Counted from the stretch's first letter, positions 28,958-37,821 are shown. The stretch is 42,471 bases of DNA from Chloroflexota bacterium (GCA_003228685.1 QIFC01000126.1:1-42471); one strand, 5' to 3'. Numbers and translations are program-made. Notes: generated from the sequence alone by a model not told the origin.

Positions 28958-30102
28958 CACAGAGGCCCGTCGCCGGCAGCCTCGTACACGTCCGTGTTGA
29001 CGTAGAAGTCGCTCCAAGCGAACCAGAAGGAGTAGAACGCGGGCACCTGCCGGAGCGCCGTGCCGCTCAGCGGCCCCTCGATCGCCTCGCCTGAGAGGCC
29101 GGACCAGAGGCTGCCGGTGTCGGTATCGCGCATCAGCAGGTCGCCGTCGGCAAAGCGCTCGAACTCGAACGTCAGGAGATCGCCGTCCAGCCGGCGGTCG
29201 AAGACGACGGCCGTGCCGCTGCGCTCGTCGTAAACGATGACGATCCCGCGGCCGCCGATGGTGTCGTGGACGAGCGGCGCCGTGGCGAGTTCTTGGAACG
29301 GGTACGCCTTCGGCTCGTCATCGATGACGAGGCCCAGGACGAACGCCTTCGCGGGCAGCAGGCCGTTCGATTCGAAGCCGCCCAAGACGCCACTGCTGCC
29401 GCTGTCGTAGTAGCTGTCGTAGCTGTCGCCGCCATAGCCGCCCTTCTTGTCCAACACGAGGGTCGTTGGGTTGGCATCGCGCCATTGGCCCCAGGTGGTT
29501 TGCGTCGCCGCCACGGGCGTCAGGCGCGTGCCTTTGTAGCGGCCCGTGAGGCCTTCGCCGAGGATCTGCTGCCAGAGGCTGTCCGACTGGCGGTCATACA
29601 TGACGAGGTCGTTCATGACCAGCTTGCCGGAGACTCCGAATTCGAGCAGCTCTCCCTCGACGGTTCGGTCGTAGACGATCGCTGTGAAGCACAGCGGGCA
29701 GTAGGTGACGGCGATGGGCGTGCCGCCGACCGTGTCGTTGACGATCTCGTGGCGGCTCAGCATCGTGATCGGGTAGGCGCGAACGTCGCCGTCGATGTCC
29801 ACGCCGATCACGAACTCGAAGTCGGACATGTCGTCGCCGGCGTCCGCGGCCGAGACGAACTTGGGGTTGTCGATCGAGCGGATGCCATCCTTAGGCAGCA
29901 GGGTGTAGATCGAGACGTCGCGCGGGAGGCCGGCCTCGACGTTGGCGAGCGAGGTGGGCGCGAGCGAGATGTCCTGCCCGAAGAGACGGAAGCGCTGGCC
30001 GATGAAGAAGATGGCGAGGACGACGACGCCGATGAGCAGCAGGATGTGCAAGTTGCCAGCCATGGTGCCTAGTGTGAGGTTGAGCGCGCGTCTAACTATC
30101 AT
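28957..30102 (-). CDS. DUF3179 protein, membrane-anchored paralog
   Basis: 381 residues. The N-terminus is a membrane anchor (LHILLLIGVVVLAIFFIG) rather than a lipobox. DUF3179 landmarks are RAYPITMLSRHEIVND, VTYCPLCFTAIVYDR (Cys135, Cys138), LVMYDRQSDSLWQQILGEG and FSF/WFAWSDFY near the end. A Gly/Tyr/Ser-rich insert (GGYGGDSYDSYYDSG) sits near residue 230. It comes before the lipoprotein paralog in the same operon, and the two products may form a heterodimer on the outer face. Confidence 0.9.
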   Translation of the reverse strand: MIVRRALNLTLGTMAGNLHILLLIGVVVLAIFFIGQRFRLFGQDISLAPTSLANVEAGLPRDVSIYTLLPKDGIRSIDNPKFVSAADAGDDMSDFEFVIGVDIDGDVRAYPITMLSRHEIVNDTVGGTPIAVTYCPLCFTAIVYDRTVEGELLEFGVSGKLVMNDLVMYDRQSDSLWQQILGEGLTGRYKGTRLTPVAATQTTWGQWRDANPTTLVLDKKGGYGGDSYDSYYDSGSSGVLGGFESNGLLPAKAFVLGLVIDDEPKAYPFQELATAPLVHDTIGGRGIVIVYDERSGTAVVFDRRLDGDLLTFEFERFADGDLLMRDTDTGSLWSGLSGEAIEGPLSGTALRQVPAFYSFWFAWSDFYVNTDVYEAAGDGPL

Positions 30103-30118
30103 CTATTCGCTCGGGCAT

Positions 30119-30379
30119 CTATCCGCTCGCGAACCAGAGGCCGGCGCCGCTGCCGATCAAGGCGACGGAGATCGCGAGCCAGACACGGCCCGTCTCGATT
30201 GCGGCCACCCCGACTGCGTCGGGGGTCCGGAAGCCGAACGCCTTGGTGTCGCCGATACGCAGGCCGCGAACAGCCAGCCAGAGGCACCAGAAGCCGACGA
30301 AGCCGAGATAGAACGCAATGTAGCCCGGCCGCGATATGAAGTCCATCACGAACTCTGGGATGTTCTGAATTGCATCCAT
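30119..30379 (-). CDS. Small two-helix membrane protein
   Basis: 86 residues. Two hydrophobic segments (GYIAFYLGFVGFWCLWLAV and VWLAISVALIGSGAGLWF) are joined by a polar loop with FGFRTPDAVG. I recognise no family. It starts the minus-strand operon 16 bases before the DUF3179 pair and may help anchor or export those proteins. Confidence 0.7.
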   Translation of the reverse strand: MDAIQNIPEFVMDFISRPGYIAFYLGFVGFWCLWLAVRGLRIGDTKAFGFRTPDAVGVAAIETGRVWLAISVALIGSGAGLWFASG

Positions 30380-30576
30380 AGGTATAGGATGGAAGCCACC
30401 GTGAGTGTCGTCAGGACGCTAGATCACATAGGGCGACGACGGAGTCGTGGGCAATCGGGAACAAGCGGGCCTGCGCTGGCGTCTATCAGGTAGAGTTCGC
30501 GAGCGACATATTCCAGCGTCAGGAGTGAGTGAGGGCCGGTGGCGGGTCCGTGAGTACATCAAAGGAGAGAACACGA

Positions 30577-31306
30577 ATGATTCGACTGATCATGTTCCTG
30601 CTCGTGCCGGGGCTGTTATTCATTGCGATCGCCTGCGGCGACGGCGATGGCGACGGCGACGCAACGCCGACTTCGACCGTAGCTCCCGTCGAAACGCCAA
30701 CTTCTATCGTGGGTCCAGACACAACGCCGACGCCGCCAGCGGACGGTGAGACAGCGGGCGCGGACGGCTTTCCGCCAGTTCGCCGCGACGCTACAGGAGG
30801 CGCTGGATGAGGGCGATGCGGCGTTCCTGCGTGACCGCGCGCTAACAGAGCCCGTAGTGTGTACCGCGGGGTCCGTTGCTCCGGGCGGCCTCGGCGCCCC
30901 GGCCTGCGAGTTCGAGGGCCAGGAGTTTGACGGGTTCCTCGAGTCGTTCTGGCGCTCTGAGGGCGCGATCATTCCTGTTGAGGCCGCCTTCTCAGCGTTC
31001 GATGCGATACTGGCCACGGCGCTGCCTGCCGAGAGCGACGGCTTCGGAGACGGCTCCGTGCAGGTCTACGCCCTGAACATCGAACAAGATGCGTTCCACG
31101 CGATCATCACCGCGATCATCGAGCGTTCTTCCGACTTCATCACCGAGTTCCCGTTGCGCGTTTCCTACGGCACGGCCTGGGCGTTCGAGGACGGACGGTG
31201 GATGGTGACGAGCACGCTCACGGCGAACGTGCTGGGAGAGGACCTCCTGGTACCGGCTGACGATGCTCTACCCCTCTACCCGAACTGGGAGCGCTACGAG
31301 GGCTAG
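30577..31306 (+). pseudogene. Lipoprotein gene broken by a +1 frameshift
   Basis: ATG 30577, with AGGAG 9 bases upstream, starts a lipoprotein signal (MFLLVPGLLFIAIAC) and a low-complexity GDGDGD/Thr-Pro linker in frame 1. That frame runs out at 30810. The body continues in frame 2 from about 30768 to TAG 31304-31306: FRQFAATLQEALDEGDAAFL, CEFEGQEFDGFLESFWRSEG and FEDGRWMVTSTLTANVLGED. The junction is near GGCTTTCCGCC, where one extra base separates GGC-TTT from CGC-CAG. Joined, the protein would have about 242 residues. It is either a real mutation or a sequencing error; the body sequence looks intact. Confidence 0.8.
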
Positions 31307-31412
31307 CACGACAGCGCGTTAACTCACAGTTGCAACGTTGCGGAGAGTCGCTACCCACTCATGTATGAGGCTGGATGTGGCGAAACTGGGCGAGTAGCGC
31401 TAAGCTGATGGC

Positions 31413-32684
31413 ATGAGATTGGCGGCTATCGCGTTATTTGTAAGCATCGCGGCGTTGAATGCGCCGGGTGGTGTGGGTGCGGGTGAAATCGCGACCGGAT
31501 CGATCACCGGCGTTGTCTTCGATGACGTCAACGGCGATGGCGTGCAGGATGCGGGCGAGCCCGATCTTGCGGGGCGGACTGTCATGCTCAGGCAAGACGG
31601 CGTTTTTCTTCGCTACCTTTCGACTGGCTCTAATGGCAGGTATGTGGCTGATGGCTTGGAGCCGGGTGAGTATACGTTGAAACCGGTTTTCGACGAATCA
31701 GCAGGCGCCTGCCCTGACCTGGTCCTCTCCTTCAACCCCGTGCAAGGGGCGTACTGTCAAGATTTTGCACTTCCCAGAAACGCGGATCCAGCTGGTCCTG
31801 TTCTAGTAAATGTTGAGAGCGGGATGACTGTCGAAATTAATTTCGCTACCCAGCCGGCGGACGTCGCTGTGGTGACCGGCGTAGCGTTGCTCGAGGATGA
31901 TGTGGCGCCGGAGGGGGCCAGTGTCGTTGCCTACGTCAGTGGTCAGGAGTGCGGCTCTGCGACCGCTTGGAGGAGCAGGGGCCGCGGCCGTATTAATTTC
32001 ATTATCCACGTTCTTGGAGCTGGCGAACGAGCTGGCTGCGCGTTGCCCGGCGATACTGTCGAGTTTCGGGTCGAAGGTGTTCCCGCAGCAGAGAGTTACG
32101 AGTGGGCGTCTTACACCGCTGCTTCATTTCCGGTGCAGATCCATCACCTGGTCGCCATCCAGGATCACGCCTGGTACTGGTTCGAGAGCGACGTTGGAAG
32201 CACACTCAAGAACAACGTTCTGGTGGAAGCTCTTGTCGGCGGTGCTGTGTGTGGCGAAGCCGAGATCGACTCGCGGTCCCGAGGTGCACTCGGGTTCGGC
32301 CGCCTGATCGTACCATCAGCGGAGATCGAACCCGGCTGCGGCCAACCAGGCGCCGATGTGACGTTCCGCGTGGACGGCGTTCGCACCAAGGGGACTATGG
32401 CTTGGGAGGCTGGCCTGCATGAGATCACTCTCGCCGTATCCGGCGACGTGAACTGCGACATGACGCTGAGCGCAATCGACGCGACCCTGTTGCTGCAGCT
32501 GGCCGCCGGCCTTGTCGATGATGTCGCGTGCATTCACATTGCGGATGTAACTGGCGACGGGTTGGTCGATAGCAGAGACGCTATGCTGATCCTGCAGTTC
32601 GAGGCGGGGCTGCTGTTCGATTTCGTGAACGTTGATTTGCCCGGGGTTCGTCCCTCAATGCTCACAGAGCCGGGGAATTCGTAG
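31413..32684 (+). CDS. Exported SdrD_B-like protein with type-I-like dockerin
   Basis: 423 residues. A signal peptide (LAAIALFVSIAALNAPG) precedes an SdrD_B/CNA-B-like domain (about 29-125, GSITGVVFDDVNGDGVQDAGE). Two related beta domains follow, each with a V-x-A-x-V-x-G-x-x-CG start (VVAYVSGQECG and LVEALVGGAVCG) and a GC....GD/AD-V-x-F-R-V-(D/E)-G end. The link reads QDHAWYWFES. The C-terminus is a dockerin (about 344-405) with two calcium loops, GDVNCDMTLSAIDATLLLQL and DVTGDGLVDSRDAMLILQF, then a VNVDLPGVRPS tail. TAAGCT 6 bases before the ATG suggests a leaderless message. It is probably a surface structural protein. Confidence 0.8.
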   Translation: MRLAAIALFVSIAALNAPGGVGAGEIATGSITGVVFDDVNGDGVQDAGEPDLAGRTVMLRQDGVFLRYLSTGSNGRYVADGLEPGEYTLKPVFDESAGACPDLVLSFNPVQGAYCQDFALPRNADPAGPVLVNVESGMTVEINFATQPADVAVVTGVALLEDDVAPEGASVVAYVSGQECGSATAWRSRGRGRINFIIHVLGAGERAGCALPGDTVEFRVEGVPAAESYEWASYTAASFPVQIHHLVAIQDHAWYWFESDVGSTLKNNVLVEALVGGAVCGEAEIDSRSRGALGFGRLIVPSAEIEPGCGQPGADVTFRVDGVRTKGTMAWEAGLHEITLAVSGDVNCDMTLSAIDATLLLQLAAGLVDDVACIHIADVTGDGLVDSRDAMLILQFEAGLLFDFVNVDLPGVRPSMLTEPGNS

Positions 32685-32767
32685 CCACTCCAATTCGCAT
32701 CAGTCGACGTGGCGGTGTTGGGCTGAGGTAGACGGCTGAGACGCCATCGTGTAGTCTAGGCGGCACG

Positions 32768-34267
32768 ATGGCAGGTATGAAGCGGTTCGCTTCAGTAGCA
32801 GCACTCTTCGTCGTGGTGGCGGTTTTCCTAACCGTGCCGCCCGCCGGCTCACCGGCTCAAGCACAGGCAGGGCCGTTCGCGATCACGAACGGCCGGCTCT
32901 TTGACGGAACAGGTGCGGCTGTGATCGACGATGGCGTTGTCGTGATCGAGGGCGCGCGCATCGTGGCCGCGGGACCCGCGGGCGAGGTGGCGATCCCTGC
33001 CGGCGCGTTCATCATGGACGCCGGCGGCGGGCTGATCATGCCCGGCGTGATCGATAACCATGTGCACATCACGGAGAGCCTCATCACCGGCGACATTCTC
33101 ACCCCCTGGCTGCGCGCGGGCGTCACCACGCTGGTCGACACAGGCACGGTGCGGGACGGCGCCGTGGTCGACGGCGTCCTGATTGTCGATGGCATAGAGG
33201 TCGTGCGGGCCTTTATCGTCGGCGTGACAGAGCGGCCTCCACGCGTGCTCTTGGCCGGACCGCTTCTGACGGCTCCCGGCGGCTATCCGGCGACCCGGCG
33301 TGAGCCGGGCTACGAGGTCGGAGCGCAGCCGGTGACAGGGCCGGAGGACGGCAGGCGGCTCGTCGAAAGCCTGGCAGGCCGCGCGGACATCATCAAGGTG
33401 GCGATTGAGACGGGCTTCGAAAGCGACTACGACGACGTGGGCTGGCCGGTGCTGGACCCGGAGACGCTGGCCGCGATCGCGGACGCGGCGCGTGAGGCCG
33501 GGCTGCTGTCGCGTGCCCACGTGACGCAGGAGGGAGAGCTGGCGGCGGCGCTCGACGCGGGATTCGATGTCGCGGCGCATACGCCGATCGACCCGCTGTC
33601 CGACGAGATTCTCCAACGGGCGGCGGACGCCGGCATGATCTTCGTGAGCACGGCAAACATCTGGGGTCCGGACCGCGGCGAAGCGGTCCCCGAAAACCTC
33701 AGGCGCTATTTGGAGCTTGGCGGCCGCGTGGCGATGGGCACCGACTTCCCGTTCCAGTTTGGCGCACAAATGCCGGTGGGCGAGATGCAGATGCTCGTCG
33801 ATGGCGGAATCACGCCAGAGCAGGTCCTGCTCGCCGCGACAAGGGACAGCGCCGCCGCCGTGGGCCGCGAACACGATCTGGGGACGCTGGAGCCCGGGAA
33901 GCTGGCCGACGTGATTGTGGTCGATGGCGATCCGCTGACGAACATCGCCGACATGGCGAACGTCAGCGTGGTGTTGCTGGAAGGCGAGCTGATCGTTCCG
34001 CAGCCATCCACGCTTGCTCCGCTTGGTGACACGAACTGCGACTTCACCGTCAGTAGCATCGATGCCGCGCTCATACTGCAGCATGTGGCCGGGCTGCTGC
34101 CCGACTTCGCCTGTGTGGAGCAGGCCGACGTGAACGCGAACGGCGACGTAAACGCCGTAGATGCCGCGCTCGTGTTGCAGTTCGTCGCCGGGCTGCTGTT
34201 CGATATCGTGAACGTTGATTTATCTGGGGTCCGTCCCTCGCTGCACACAACTCTATGGAACTCTTAG
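32768..34267 (+). CDS. Exported amidohydrolase fused to a dockerin
   Basis: 499 residues. A signal peptide (SVAALFVVVAVFLTVPPAG) is followed by the amidohydrolase start FAITNGRLFDGTGA and the metal-dependent barrel. The metal ligands are His98 and His100 (DNHVHIT), His251 (SRAHVTQ), His271 (VAAHTPID) and Asp326 (GTDFPFQFG). The closing strand reads GTLEPGKLADVIVVDGDPL. It resembles imidazolonepropionase- or prolidase-like enzymes; the substrate is unknown. A dockerin (about 419-482, GDTNCDFTVSSIDAALILQH and DVNANGDVNAVDAALVLQF) and a VNVDLSGVRPS tail are fused at the end, close to those of the 31413 protein. TAGTCT lies 10 bases before the ATG. Confidence 0.9.
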   Translation: MAGMKRFASVAALFVVVAVFLTVPPAGSPAQAQAGPFAITNGRLFDGTGAAVIDDGVVVIEGARIVAAGPAGEVAIPAGAFIMDAGGGLIMPGVIDNHVHITESLITGDILTPWLRAGVTTLVDTGTVRDGAVVDGVLIVDGIEVVRAFIVGVTERPPRVLLAGPLLTAPGGYPATRREPGYEVGAQPVTGPEDGRRLVESLAGRADIIKVAIETGFESDYDDVGWPVLDPETLAAIADAAREAGLLSRAHVTQEGELAAALDAGFDVAAHTPIDPLSDEILQRAADAGMIFVSTANIWGPDRGEAVPENLRRYLELGGRVAMGTDFPFQFGAQMPVGEMQMLVDGGITPEQVLLAATRDSAAAVGREHDLGTLEPGKLADVIVVDGDPLTNIADMANVSVVLLEGELIVPQPSTLAPLGDTNCDFTVSSIDAALILQHVAGLLPDFACVEQADVNANGDVNAVDAALVLQFVAGLLFDIVNVDLSGVRPSLHTTLWNS

Positions 34268-34322
34268 CCACGTTCCTTCGTCTTACCAGGTGGGAAGGAA
34301 ACCAGCACGAAGGAGTTTGGAT

Positions 34323-35159
34323 ATGAAGAAGTGGATACTAATAGTCAGCCTGGTGCTCTTGGGTGCGCTGGCGTTCGCCGCATGTGGCGGTGACGACGGA
34401 GACGAGAACGCAGAAGCCGAGGATGGCAATCTGCCGCGGGTCTCGGACGACGCGCTCGATACCGGCATCGGCGAGTATCGCGTGACGGTGAGCTTTAACG
34501 AAGACGCCGTGCAGGCCGATCTGGACGAGATCGGCGCGCTGCTAGCCGGGTACGACTCAGGCGCGGACTACCTCATTCAGGAGTCGTTCCCGCCGACGGG
34601 CATCGCGACGCTAACCACCGACACGGACGGTTTCTGCGAGACGGTCGTCTCATTGCTGGAGGCGGAGGCCTTTGTGACGTCTGCTTCGTGCGGACCGCAA
34701 CTGGAGCCGGGCGATGCCGGCCGCGATGATCTGGTTACGGACGGCGGACCAGTGAGCGCGCCGGTGTGCGCGCCGGGCTTCCCGGACTGCGAGGACATGA
34801 TCGTGAACACCGACGACGGCGAGGTCGAAGAAGACCTGCCGCCGGCGCCGCCATCCCTGCGCCCCGCGGTCGAAAACCAGTACACGGTCACGATCCGCTT
34901 CAACGAGACGGTCTCGGAGGACGAACTGGATGAGATTGGCGCGCGGATTCGTGACTTCGACCCCGACGCCGAGTATGTGATCCAGGAGTCGTTCCCGCCG
35001 ACGGGCGTGGCGAACTTCGGCGCGGAAACCGAGGACGTCTGCCTTGCCCTCACGCAGGGCTTGGAGGCGGAGACGTTCGTGACGTCGGTTTCGTGCGGCC
35101 CGCAGACAGAGCCCGGTGACACAGACCCTAACGAGCCGGTGGTGAACGACCTGGAGTAG
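34323..35159 (+). CDS. Lipoprotein with two copies of one domain
   Basis: 278 residues from ATG 34323 with AGGAG 7 bases upstream; the longer open frame from 34215 is not used. The lipobox is LALVF-like: LLGALAFAAC, lipid on Cys21. Two domains of about 85 residues follow. Both read (V/T)V(S/R)FNE, LDEIGA, then (Y)xIQESFPPTG and end in FVTS(A/V)SCGPQ. The linker between them is acidic and proline-rich. No known family comes to mind. A stable hairpin terminator follows at 35191. Confidence 0.8.
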   Translation: MKKWILIVSLVLLGALAFAACGGDDGDENAEAEDGNLPRVSDDALDTGIGEYRVTVSFNEDAVQADLDEIGALLAGYDSGADYLIQESFPPTGIATLTTDTDGFCETVVSLLEAEAFVTSASCGPQLEPGDAGRDDLVTDGGPVSAPVCAPGFPDCEDMIVNTDDGEVEEDLPPAPPSLRPAVENQYTVTIRFNETVSEDELDEIGARIRDFDPDAEYVIQESFPPTGVANFGAETEDVCLALTQGLEAETFVTSVSCGPQTEPGDTDPNEPVVNDLE

Positions 35160-35190
35160 GTCGAAGGCCTCGGCCGTAGGACCAGTTAGT

Positions 35191-35214
35191 AGGGGCGTCC
35201 GCAAGGACGCCCCT
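35191..35214 (+). terminator. Hairpin terminator with GCAA loop
   Basis: AGGGGCGTCC, loop GCAA, GGACGCCCCT is a perfect 10-bp stem closed by a GNRA tetraloop, 31 bases after the lipoprotein stop. The T content after it is low. Confidence 0.65.
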
Positions 35215-35270
35215 GCGTCTCCTGGCCGTACAGGCCGTACGGCCATGTTCCTGCGGAGGTGGCATTGAAG

Positions 35271-35975
35271 ATGAAGCGATCGTTCTTCTGGCTGATCTGT
35301 CTCACAGCAGGGGTCGCTGCCGCCGGTACCTTCGCGCTGTCAGCCAAGGCTCAGGACGAAACCAGCGCCATCATCGCGACGTTCGATGTCGTGGGCGAGC
35401 AGTTCCGCGTCCGAATCGAAAACCCCGCCACGATCGAGCAGGTGCGCGCGCTCGAGCGGGGCGAGAGTTCGGCCACAATTCCCAACGGCAGGCTGCGGCG
35501 CGGCGCTGAGGGCAACGAGCCGTGGAGCTGGCACTTGGACCCGCAGGAGATCGAGCTATCGGAGATCACGATCGAGTTGTGTGACGGCAGGCCCTCCTTC
35601 GTCGAAGCGGATCTCGATTACTGGGTGGGCACCGTTGGCTGGTTCTGCCCTTGGAGCGCCGTGCTGGTGGACGTGGAGGAGGTGGGCGCACCCGAGCCCT
35701 CGCCGACGAGCACGCCTGAGCCTTCGCCGACCAGCACACCCGATCCGTCGCCCACTCCCATTCCCTCCCCAACGTCGACTCCTCCCGTTGGTCTGCCCGA
35801 GACCGGAGATGGGCTGCCCGCCGGCGACAGCACAGCGCTTGGGCTGTTCGCCGCCCTGGCGGTGGCGGGCGCGGCGCTCGCGGGAGTTGGGCTCCTGCTT
35901 GCCCGGAGGACGGGACAGCGCTTCAAGTTTCGAACCCTAGTGATGCTCAGCGGGACTCGCCCCAAATCGAGTTGA
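35271..35975 (+). CDS. BP74-like surface protein with LPETG sortase signal
   Basis: 234 residues from ATG 35271; TTG 35265 and GTG 35259 are in-frame alternatives near GGAGG (35255-35259). A signal peptide (FFWLICLTAGVAAAGTFALS) precedes a domain resembling BP74_N: FRVRIENPATIEQVRAL, WSWHLDPQEIELSEITIELC and WFCPWSAVLV (about 25-140). A Pro/Ser/Thr repeat linker (PEPSPTSTPEPSPTSTP) leads to LPETG, a hydrophobic segment (ALGLFAALAVAGAALAGVG) and a basic tail, a classic cell-wall sorting signal. It is the likely substrate of the sortase at 21348-22046. The BP74 assignment is by pattern only. Confidence 0.85.
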   Translation: MKRSFFWLICLTAGVAAAGTFALSAKAQDETSAIIATFDVVGEQFRVRIENPATIEQVRALERGESSATIPNGRLRRGAEGNEPWSWHLDPQEIELSEITIELCDGRPSFVEADLDYWVGTVGWFCPWSAVLVDVEEVGAPEPSPTSTPEPSPTSTPDPSPTPIPSPTSTPPVGLPETGDGLPAGDSTALGLFAALAVAGAALAGVGLLLARRTGQRFKFRTLVMLSGTRPKSS

Positions 35976-36040
35976 CGTGATCGAGGCGCGTTGCTACACT
36001 GGGCTCCCTGCCTCTGATCGAGCGACCACGTCGGTACGCT

Positions 36041-37714
36041 ATGTGTTCTCGAAGCATTCTGCTAACTCGCTGGGCCTTGCTGGGTGTGGTATTCATGGCG
36101 GCCACGCTGCTGCCGGTGCGCTCCGGCTCGGCAGGTCCGAGTCAAACGCCGAGCGCTCAGGCTGCCGCGTTGGGGGAGTGGTCGGAGTCCGTGAACTGGC
36201 CCGGAATCGGTATCCATACCGCGCTCTTAGCCACCGGCAAGGTCCTCACGTACTCCTATCCGCAGGGCGGCCTTGGGTCCGCTGCCTGGGTCTGGGACCC
36301 GGCGACCGACACGCTGGACGCTGTGCCGCTCGACCGGAACATCTTCTGCAGCGGCCAGAGCTTCCTGGCGGACGGGCGGCTCCTGGTGACCGGGGGGCAT
36401 CTAGGGGGGCAGGCTGAGGGGCACGAAGGAGGGGGCGTAGCTGCTGACGCATCGTCGGCTGGGACCGCCGATACCCACATCTTCGACCCGTTCACCGAAG
36501 AATGGACGCGGGTGGGCGACATGGCTACGGCTCGCTGGTATCCGACGAACGTGATGCTGGCGAACGGCCAGACGCTCGTCTTCGCTGGAAACGACGAGAC
36601 GGGCAGCCCGACGGATATCGTAGAGATTTACGATCCCGCCTCGGGCATGCAGGTCGTCCCTGGCGCCAGCCCGTTCCTCCCCATCTACCCACGGATGCAC
36701 CTCTTGCCTTCAGGAAAGGTGTTCGACGCGGGGCCTCAGGCCCTCACGGGCACGTTCGATCCCGCCACGGTCACGTGGGAAGAGATTGGGTCGAGCAGCT
36801 ATGGCTCTCGGAGTGGTGGGGCGTCCGTCCTCTTGCCCCTCCAACCGCCCGATTACCGGCCGAAGGTCCTGATCGTAGGGGGAGGGGGAGGCGACTTCGA
36901 GCCCGCGACCGACACCGTTGAGATCATCGACTTGGCCGACCCAAGCCCGAGTTGGATACCGACCGGGTCGATGAGCTACGGCCGTCGGAACCTGAATACC
37001 GTACTGCTGCCCGACGGCACAGTGTTGGTGGTCGGGGGCGCGACGACGGGTCAAGCAACCAACCCCGTCCTTCAGGCCGAGATCTTCGACCCAGAGAGCG
37101 GTAGCTGGTCGGAAGTGGCCAGCATGCAGCGCCCAAGGGTCTATCACTCCACGGCTATCTTGCTGCCCGATGGGCGAGTCGCCGCCGCGGGGAGCGGCGG
37201 GGAGTTCACAGTGGAGATCTACAGCCCCCCGTATCTGTTCCAGGGTGCCAGGCCGCAGATTTCCTCGGTCCCGCAGAGTGTGACCTACGGAATCGACTTT
37301 GAGGTCTCGACGCTCGATGCGCAGGACATCGCCAAGGTGGTCTTGATGCGGCCCGGGGCGGTGACCCACTCCGTCGATATGGACCAGCGGAACGTAGAGC
37401 TGAGCTTCCAGGCCGGAACCGATTCCCTAACGGTTGAGGCCCCGGCCAACGGAAATCTTGCTCCTCCCGGATACTACATGCTCTTCGCCGTCAACGCTGA
37501 TGGCGTCCCCTCTGAAGCGTCGTTCGTCCGGCTTTCGATCGGCGCCGTCGGCGGCATCGCGGAGTTGCCGGACGTAGACCAGCCATCGCTCGCGGTACCC
37601 GATGCATCGGGCCCGAGCGCCGGCCTTCTCGCCGGCGTGGTGACCGCCGTGGCGGGCGCTCTCGTTCTCGGCGGCAGCGCGGCGTGGTGGGTACTGCGGC
37701 GAAAGACCAGCTAG
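36041..37714 (+). CDS. Exported galactose/glyoxal-oxidase-like copper radical enzyme
   Basis: 557 residues. A signal peptide (WALLGVVFMAATLLPV) precedes a seven-bladed kelch-type propeller with the family landmarks CSGQSFLADGRLLVTGG and FDPESGSWSEVASMQRPRVYHS, then a DUF1929-like C-terminal domain. Copper-radical residues by motif are Cys103 (FCSG), Tyr216 (IYPRMHLLPSG), Tyr368-His369 (VYHST) and His443 (AVTHSVDM), so the Cys-Tyr cofactor could form. It ends in a membrane segment (GLLAGVVTAVAGALVLGG) and RRK, so it is probably membrane-tethered. Likely substrates are alcohols or aldehydes such as glyoxal or sugars, with release of hydrogen peroxide. TACACT at 35995 may be its -10 box. Confidence 0.88.
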   Translation: MCSRSILLTRWALLGVVFMAATLLPVRSGSAGPSQTPSAQAAALGEWSESVNWPGIGIHTALLATGKVLTYSYPQGGLGSAAWVWDPATDTLDAVPLDRNIFCSGQSFLADGRLLVTGGHLGGQAEGHEGGGVAADASSAGTADTHIFDPFTEEWTRVGDMATARWYPTNVMLANGQTLVFAGNDETGSPTDIVEIYDPASGMQVVPGASPFLPIYPRMHLLPSGKVFDAGPQALTGTFDPATVTWEEIGSSSYGSRSGGASVLLPLQPPDYRPKVLIVGGGGGDFEPATDTVEIIDLADPSPSWIPTGSMSYGRRNLNTVLLPDGTVLVVGGATTGQATNPVLQAEIFDPESGSWSEVASMQRPRVYHSTAILLPDGRVAAAGSGGEFTVEIYSPPYLFQGARPQISSVPQSVTYGIDFEVSTLDAQDIAKVVLMRPGAVTHSVDMDQRNVELSFQAGTDSLTVEAPANGNLAPPGYYMLFAVNADGVPSEASFVRLSIGAVGGIAELPDVDQPSLAVPDASGPSAGLLAGVVTAVAGALVLGGSAAWWVLRRKTS

Positions 37715-37740
37715 GCGTTCTCTGACTACCCGCTGATGGC

Positions 37741-37761
37741 GGCGCTCGCGAGAGCGCCTCT
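37741..37761 (+). terminator. Hairpin terminator with GCGA loop
   Basis: GGCGCTC, loop GCGA, GAGCGCC (37741-37758) followed by TCT. The stem is a perfect 7 bp with a GNRA tetraloop, 27 bases after the oxidase stop. Confidence 0.55.
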
Positions 37762-37821
37762 ACGTTCGTCCGTCGCTGCCTAGTGGACGTTCTGCCGAGA
37801 TTTCGGTAGCCTAAGCCCACT

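Noticed and set aside
32849-34084. Minus-strand 411-codon open frame opposite the amidohydrolase
   Set aside because: The plus strand has a complete enzyme with all metal ligands; the antisense product is Arg/His/Asp-rich with no domain.
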